Source: Legionella genomosp. 1
GTDB lineage: Bacteria; Pseudomonadota; Gammaproteobacteria; Legionellales; Legionellaceae
Reading direction: 5' to 3'
DNA: 58,791 bases
NCBI GenBank assembly: GCA_945878975.1
Contig: CAMCUM010000011.1
Location: 1-58,791, forward strand
A model generated the notes under the pieces. It worked only from the letters and a program-made list of their open reading frames with translations, was not told the origin of the DNA and did not search any database. A program made the position numbers and the translations under genes. Of the stretch, positions 54,601-58,791 are shown piece by piece; within the stretch, counting starts at the first letter, position 1; every line of letters begins with the position of its first letter.

Positions 54601-57600
54601 TGGCCGTAGAGTATGTTGATTTTGCCGAAAAAACAGAAAATGGGAAGTTTTCTATTTCTGAAGACCAGGAAGATATTTATCAACTCGCCTTACACCAAGT
54701 TGCCAACGGCATAGCGGATTACGAAGCACAGTATGGGAAACTTACTGGTTACCAATTCAAACTCTCACACAAAATCCCAGCTGGCCAGAATACGCTTGCT
54801 GAGATCAAAGATGAAAATGGTAATCAAATATTTCAAATACTCATTAACATAGCTAAAAAACTACCCTACTCCTTAGAAAAATCCCCCCACAGTGATGAGT
54901 TACTTTTATCCTACGGCGGGAGCAGAGGTACTGTCGCAGAAATACCTGGCAGTCAAAAAACCAGATATTTCACTGGGTGGCGCATTTATGGTGTTGGCCA
55001 ATATGGTACAGTGAAACGCCAAGATAATTTCACCACTGGCGAAGGCTCGATTTTAAAAGAAGGCTTGGTAGCAATACCAGGACAAACCTCCACTGTCCGT
55101 GTGGAATTACGTCAAGATCCACTGACTCGCAATGCGACTATGCGAGATGACCCCAATTCTGGTACAGAACGAACTGTGTTAGAAGCAATTGCCATAGCGA
55201 ATCAGGACTCTGATCCAAGCGTCACAGCAAAAACGGAATATTGGACGTTTACTGGTAAACCCAAGGCAATGTATACCCGAGACGCCACCGTAACCCGCTA
55301 TAAAATGCGGCAGTCTCTGGCCAAAGGCATGTCTGACAAAGATGCGACGAATACCCACTTAAATGACCATGGGAAAGGCGAAATTGCATTCCATAGACCA
55401 CCCGTCAGTGAAGGCAACCAAGCCTTAGAAGATGCATTAGCCAAAGCCACCGCCATCTCGGAAAAATTGAAGGAATACCGTGCTAAAGGCTTTTCTCATA
55501 ATGATCTCAAACCAGAGAATATTATGGTTTTTCGAAGAGCAAATGGCAGCTTTGCAGTGGAGTTCATTGACTGGGCAACTGGCGGATTCAGTTTGCCTTA
55601 TAAAACGGCCACCCCAAAGGAAATAGCTCATCCGGTAGCCTTATTTCAAAAACTATTCGGCCACGATGTGGCACCCAAACAAAATACTGCTGATCCCGCT
55701 CTATGGACAGGCCCCAAAGGGATATTTCTAAGAATAGAACGTGGTCAAGCCATCTATGGGATCGACCCAAAACTAGAGATTTTACACGGCACAGGACGCA
55801 ATTGCACCTTACCCTATATTAATCCCAACGTTGTACTAGGAAGAGATGCTGAAGGTCGGTTTGCGCGTGAATCATCCTCCTCAACTAAAACCCAACATGA
55901 CCTTGATACCCAGCTTAGTCCAGGCAAAGCAGAAAGAATGGATAATTATGCTTTGACCGTGCTCACTTCAGGTCTGACCAACCGTCAAGGCTATTTTAAA
56001 CTAGCCGGAGGTCGAGCTGTCAATGATTATACCGTTCCAAATGCGATAATCACTCAGGATGGAGCGCTTGCTATTGATGATCCTGCGACGTTTAACGAAT
56101 TTTTCGCACCTGAGAAAGCAGATAGATTAGCTGCTGATTTAAGTAATCAAGATAATCCCAATGCAGCTATGTATACCCCTTCGACACTACGTGAAGGCCA
56201 ACCCATGCATTTGTACTGGCTATTAAAAGGCTTGTCTTCTCAAACACAAGACAGCGACATCCGAAGAAGGATCAAAGTTGTATTAAAAACATTCCGTGAC
56301 AGCATTACCGCAGGCGAAGGACTCAGCATTGAAAAATTAGAAGAACAAGTCGCGATCGCAACCCAATGTTTACAGGATATTGAACAAACAAAAGCAAACC
56401 AAGAAACCAAGCAAAAGGAAGCGGTCCTACAACAGGCGCTACACTTATGCAATCCGACCACAGCCGCAGGCATTGAAAGCTTGCTCCATCCCTATGATCG
56501 GTCTAGCCCTCATTCACCCAAAAATATCGAAATCCTTTGCACATACCCTACACCAGAAACTACTCAGCAGGTGGTCGAACTCCTTCACCAAATACCCCCC
56601 AAATGGTTGCAAGATCACATATTACGTCAAGGTGCCCCTGTACGCTCTTTATTACAATTAGCCATCACTCATCATCAACCAGGCATTTTACAAACATTGC
56701 TTCAAACACTAAGACCCAATCAGGCGTTGCATGGTTTGATTAAAGAACAAGGCCTGCTCCACTACGCATTACAAGAGGGTATGACAGACAGCGTGCAAGC
56801 GATCATTGACGCGTTAATGGATAATAGCGATCCTACCCACCCCGGTTTAACCCAAGAAGCTATTTTTGAGCTCATGTTACAGTCTTATGGACCAGATGCA
56901 GACGTAACTTGCCCTGATATCACTTGGAACACCAATGCGTTGCACACGGCTATTCGCAATAATAATCGCGAACAATTAGAGCTCATTTTAAGCTATATGC
57001 CCGAGGAATTCCAACCAACAGTACGTACCGCCATTGAGCAAGGATTATATTTCTCTGCTGATTTATTAAACGAGGGACCTTTTTCAACGTTGTTGACAAC
57101 ATACAACCAGAAATATCCTGACCATACGATTACGTACCAAGATATCTTAGGCATTCACGACCCAGAAGACGTTTCAAGATCTTGTCCTTTGCACTTCTTG
57201 TTAAGCGAATCAGAGACTCATGAACAAAGTATTTCTATGGAAATACTGGATGCACTAGTGAATGATGCTAGTAACTCAAGATCCCCAATAGCCATACAAA
57301 GCTTCTTGAAAAACCATCCCTATCCTTCTGTGATCGCAGCTGCAAATTATAATTTCGTAGGACTCAAAAAATTGCTGGCGTTGGCTAAGGCTCCTAATTT
57401 GCTTACAGAGGAAGAAAACCAAGCATTATTACAACAAAGCGATCTCAATGGCGCCAATCTTCTAAATCATATTCTCAGAGCGAACGATCCAACCCTTCTA
57501 GAAAGTTTTCTGAGCCATCCAGGTATGAATCCAACTATTTTAAACACACTCTTAAGAAATCCAGATCCCAACAACCCATTAAGACAATTTTTAAGCTCCC

Positions 57601-58791
57601 ATGCAGCGCGGCAAGATCCTACCTACGCTACGCAAACGCTCATAACCTTGTTGCGCGGTTTAGGCCCTAATCCTGAAAATCAGGACAGTCAAAGGCCAGT
57701 ACGCAACATCCTAGTTGCCAACCGTGAATGGCTGATTAATACTGCAAATGACCCTCAGAACCAAAAAAACCTGAATGATTTATTAGGAGAAGCATGGTGG
57801 TCGATGGCAGCAAAAAATTCATTACTCAGCAAATTATTGGAAGTCGCGAAAGCAGGTACAGTTGCTCATAGTTTTTTTTCACTAAAACTAAATTCATTCA
57901 CACCAACCAAAGACTCTAGAAAAACAGTAGCACTAGATATCAATCGCCAAGATTCCACAGACATTCATAGCCAAAGAGGCGATTTTAGAACCTTAATCGA
58001 GGGGTTGCTCGCTAATTCAGGTGCACGTTATAAAGAAATGAGTGAAGCGTCTCAAACGAAAATTTTAGAGCTGGAGGGATTAAATACCGAGTTAAGAAGA
58101 CAACTCGAACTATTAAAGTCTGGTTATGAAGATAGTAAGCTTACGCTAGAATCATCCGTAAAAAGTGTTGCAGCAGCAGCTAATGAGAAATCAGCCCTCC
58201 AACAGAAAATAAACGACCTTGAACAACAAATTAAAAAAGAAAAAATTACTTATAGAGCTGGATTAGATAATTTACACAAAACTCATGCACAAAAGACCGG
58301 AGAGTTAGAGCATCAAAGAGATGAATTAAGCAGCGAGTATGAAAGCTTATTAGCAGAATTGAATGCAGAATTAGAATCGCTAAAGAGTCAAGTTAGTGAC
58401 AAAGACCTTAAAATTCGAGAGTTGGAAGATCGTATAAGAGCGCTCTCTGAATTGCAGGTAAGTACCGAAAAAGATTTGGAGCAATTAAAGGTTGAATTGC
58501 GGGAGAGCCGCAGCCAGTTGGTCGAACAAGTAGAGTTAGAGCTTGTGAATTTTTCATTGGGAGAAGAAATTAGTAGAGTTAATACTGATTTGAAAAATGC
58601 TACTGCTCGTATGGATCATTTGGTTGGCGAAATTGAAGAAGCTAAACTCGCCCTCACCGCTTTAAGAGAAGAATTAACTCAAGAAAAAGACCTCGCTTTG
58701 CAAACACAATTACGTGAACAAATCACAGGCAAAGAAAAAGCACTCGAGGCATTGAGAGAAGCGCTCACTGCAGATAAAGAACGTGAGATTG
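51651..58791 (+). CDS. Giant kinase/ankyrin/coiled-coil protein, at least 2380 residues, 3' end beyond the window
   Basis: The frame from ATG 51651 (GGGG 6 nt upstream) stays open to the last base, with no stop. Residues 1-1080 are mostly helical and charged, with no recognised domain. A eukaryotic-like kinase follows: glycine loop GVGQYGTVK (G1114-K1122), catalytic loop SHNDLKPEN (H1283, D1285, K1287, N1290), a DFG-equivalent DWA (D1307), an activation-segment TLPYINP near 1386 and D1431 in MDNYAL. The VAIK lysine is not obvious (VRVELRQD). Residues about 1680-1790 resemble ankyrin repeats (ALHTAIRNNNREQLELIL). From about 2135 on it is a continuous coiled coil. No signal peptide. Likely a secreted effector; this is inference. 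Confidence 0.85.
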   Translation, partial: MDYSKFLRIIKKINYAKAETTREIQDILYTADKAEILNELRRIEKQIVILPGTSDPANTTLIQAQMEQLVGKQRALIDRFAEIDEKSRGTHSVTRETLLKLRRQIEAVQSSSGARPPATNIKELGSKLIAAQNQLLSELRSTPQTTPELSEAFIADFAKPFRSIRHLQKTLSDAPPILQENKGRITRELLKHIKEERALQIELESLSDDDLGVLIESYAHDYTKEQNKLADADHELLSQIQNLTHLATMIIVKRQCATCQARPNKSISPTEMYQRLMQNITALIPDVGASTVIDNVSDSRILINPNAQSAESITINRMLYDTRQALGLNNLAWNDPRQMALRLPSRHLSQRLRFGQEGRRIYADIRKTNLKSDLLTARNIYDINQFKDGVSDTALIENERKLYSKTIKSTVKKKARHPAPSTIYASFVKGLRDKYDESVALKKQRKEVPPSVQTSADKYIVFSSEYTLENLEKIFSGGVKALENIPCPEPLFSCDANGDITLELNYFTFDIEDQTTLKKNPAITGSGIATRVLEYISHKAPKEVLKKVYPQYDLRSIKKLIEDDENITEQTRTHLLKELANNGINAVKGHLKNTALSDKACAKMREISSKPELDLDLAETINNYIQDLPKKALPDSERSKITQKLREQDGANTLEAYINSSTIKNTETRKQLLEICSKHTAIIQTIQTAINTATTIPKSRRSQMIDALTTHGSSGLRAYIDRTLQNSAPSNRLLNEIKQTQLAMKEHHLHMLRQKIQHDRSHHDARAREQLLTRIELSDIDAILVEIEYDSSLTQEQRNAFSHKIRQSLPVRPPYESMAELSIDDNAVEIRLRKLLELKSFFEHYREYLTTHEGDTSELRRHVAHFEDTFKLIDSGEYKRVSQNKALDLLINHTYAWISTLTNTQLPESCHATRDKSSGVADSAEERTKTSQALDAALAQDKPENKKRAIHQVFLAEYGPQSQIAKRALGREQSAAALRDIEAMAVEYVDFAEKTENGKFSISEDQEDIYQLALHQVANGIADYEAQYGKLTGYQFKLSHKIPAGQNTLAEIKDENGNQIFQILINIAKKLPYSLEKSPHSDELLLSYGGSRGTVAEIPGSQKTRYFTGWRIYGVGQYGTVKRQDNFTTGEGSILKEGLVAIPGQTSTVRVELRQDPLTRNATMRDDPNSGTERTVLEAIAIANQDSDPSVTAKTEYWTFTGKPKAMYTRDATVTRYKMRQSLAKGMSDKDATNTHLNDHGKGEIAFHRPPVSEGNQALEDALAKATAISEKLKEYRAKGFSHNDLKPENIMVFRRANGSFAVEFIDWATGGFSLPYKTATPKEIAHPVALFQKLFGHDVAPKQNTADPALWTGPKGIFLRIERGQAIYGIDPKLEILHGTGRNCTLPYINPNVVLGRDAEGRFARESSSSTKTQHDLDTQLSPGKAERMDNYALTVLTSGLTNRQGYFKLAGGRAVNDYTVPNAIITQDGALAIDDPATFNEFFAPEKADRLAADLSNQDNPNAAMYTPSTLREGQPMHLYWLLKGLSSQTQDSDIRRRIKVVLKTFRDSITAGEGLSIEKLEEQVAIATQCLQDIEQTKANQETKQKEAVLQQALHLCNPTTAAGIESLLHPYDRSSPHSPKNIEILCTYPTPETTQQVVELLHQIPPKWLQDHILRQGAPVRSLLQLAITHHQPGILQTLLQTLRPNQALHGLIKEQGLLHYALQEGMTDSVQAIIDALMDNSDPTHPGLTQEAIFELMLQSYGPDADVTCPDITWNTNALHTAIRNNNREQLELILSYMPEEFQPTVRTAIEQGLYFSADLLNEGPFSTLLTTYNQKYPDHTITYQDILGIHDPEDVSRSCPLHFLLSESETHEQSISMEILDALVNDASNSRSPIAIQSFLKNHPYPSVIAAANYNFVGLKKLLALAKAPNLLTEEENQALLQQSDLNGANLLNHILRANDPTLLESFLSHPGMNPTILNTLLRNPDPNNPLRQFLSSHAARQDPTYATQTLITLLRGLGPNPENQDSQRPVRNILVANREWLINTANDPQNQKNLNDLLGEAWWSMAAKNSLLSKLLEVAKAGTVAHSFFSLKLNSFTPTKDSRKTVALDINRQDSTDIHSQRGDFRTLIEGLLANSGARYKEMSEASQTKILELEGLNTELRRQLELLKSGYEDSKLTLESSVKSVAAAANEKSALQQKINDLEQQIKKEKITYRAGLDNLHKTHAQKTGELEHQRDELSSEYESLLAELNAELESLKSQVSDKDLKIRELEDRIRALSELQVSTEKDLEQLKVELRESRSQLVEQVELELVNFSLGEEISRVNTDLKNATARMDHLVGEIEEAKLALTALREELTQEKDLALQTQLREQITGKEKALEALREALTADKEREI

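Noticed and set aside
52856..55770. Several minus-strand frames of 60-98 codons under the giant ORF
   Set aside because: They are antisense shadows of the continuous plus-strand frame from 51651.

Overview
The window reads as a chromosomal segment of a host-associated gammaproteobacterium, most like the Legionellales (Legionella/Coxiella/Berkiella-type). The evidence is of two kinds. First, the housekeeping neighbourhoods are gammaproteobacterial: rluC divergent from rne; pgsA followed by tRNA-Gly, tRNA-Cys and tRNA-Leu; prmB divergent from an smr gene; rluD-pgeF; tsaB-yoaA. Second, there are many eukaryotic-like proteins: a CD39-type apyrase, a SET-domain protein, an ankyrin protein with a cysteine-protease-like core, an ADP-ribosyltransferase-like protein beside a poly(ADP-ribose) glycohydrolase-like protein, and a giant kinase. 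The genus is inference; no rRNA is present.

Layout. 1-870: decayed IS66 transposase invaded by a palindromic element. 872-6338 (minus): comEC, then an unknown 688-residue protein with a C-terminal IQ motif, then the apyrase. 6500-7446: two tandem secreted paralogs. 7593-13669 (minus): prfC, an unknown membrane protein, and a three-gene valine/branched acyl-CoA degradation operon. 13760-14500: a multiply frameshifted Rossmann-protein pseudogene. 14660-18256: recQ, mrp and a 2OG-oxygenase-like gene. 18268-23692: lysine decarboxylase, parE, a 25-residue lysine-rich peptide gene with its own terminator, and a Kdo hydroxylase. 23763-27309: an island with a SET protein divergent from the ART-like/PARG-like gene pair. 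27338-33282 (minus): trm112-like, tsaB, yoaA, fdxA, three tRNAs, pgsA, a HAD phosphatase and rluC. 33641-35527: rne. 35540-39270: palindromic repeats, a small membrane protein, the ankyrin/protease-like protein and a beta-sandwich-like protein. 39378-48569: asd, prmB, smr, MFS transporter, miaB, rluD, pgeF, degP/Q. 48570-51620: a graveyard of mobile DNA (IS66 and GIY-YIG remnants, two hairpin MITEs, a RAYT with its REPs, a dead toxin-antitoxin locus) around yjdM. 51651 to the window end: one uninterrupted reading frame of at least 2380 codons with a kinase domain, ankyrin-like repeats and a coiled coil; it has no stop inside the window.

How it fits together. The core genes serve translation and tRNA modification (prfC, miaB, tsaB, rluC, rluD, prmB, rne), DNA metabolism (recQ, yoaA, parE, comEC), envelope (pgsA, Kdo hydroxylase, degP/Q) and amino acids (asd, lysine decarboxylase, valine catabolism). 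The accessory genes look aimed at eukaryotic chemistry: nucleotide hydrolysis, protein phosphorylation, lysine methylation, ADP-ribosylation and its reversal, possible calmodulin binding and possible ubiquitin-like proteolysis. The best candidates for something undescribed are the ART/PARG-like pair at 25114-27309, the giant kinase at 51651-58791+, a palindromic element absorbed into the start of rluD, and a MITE family whose stems change sequence between copies while staying self-complementary.
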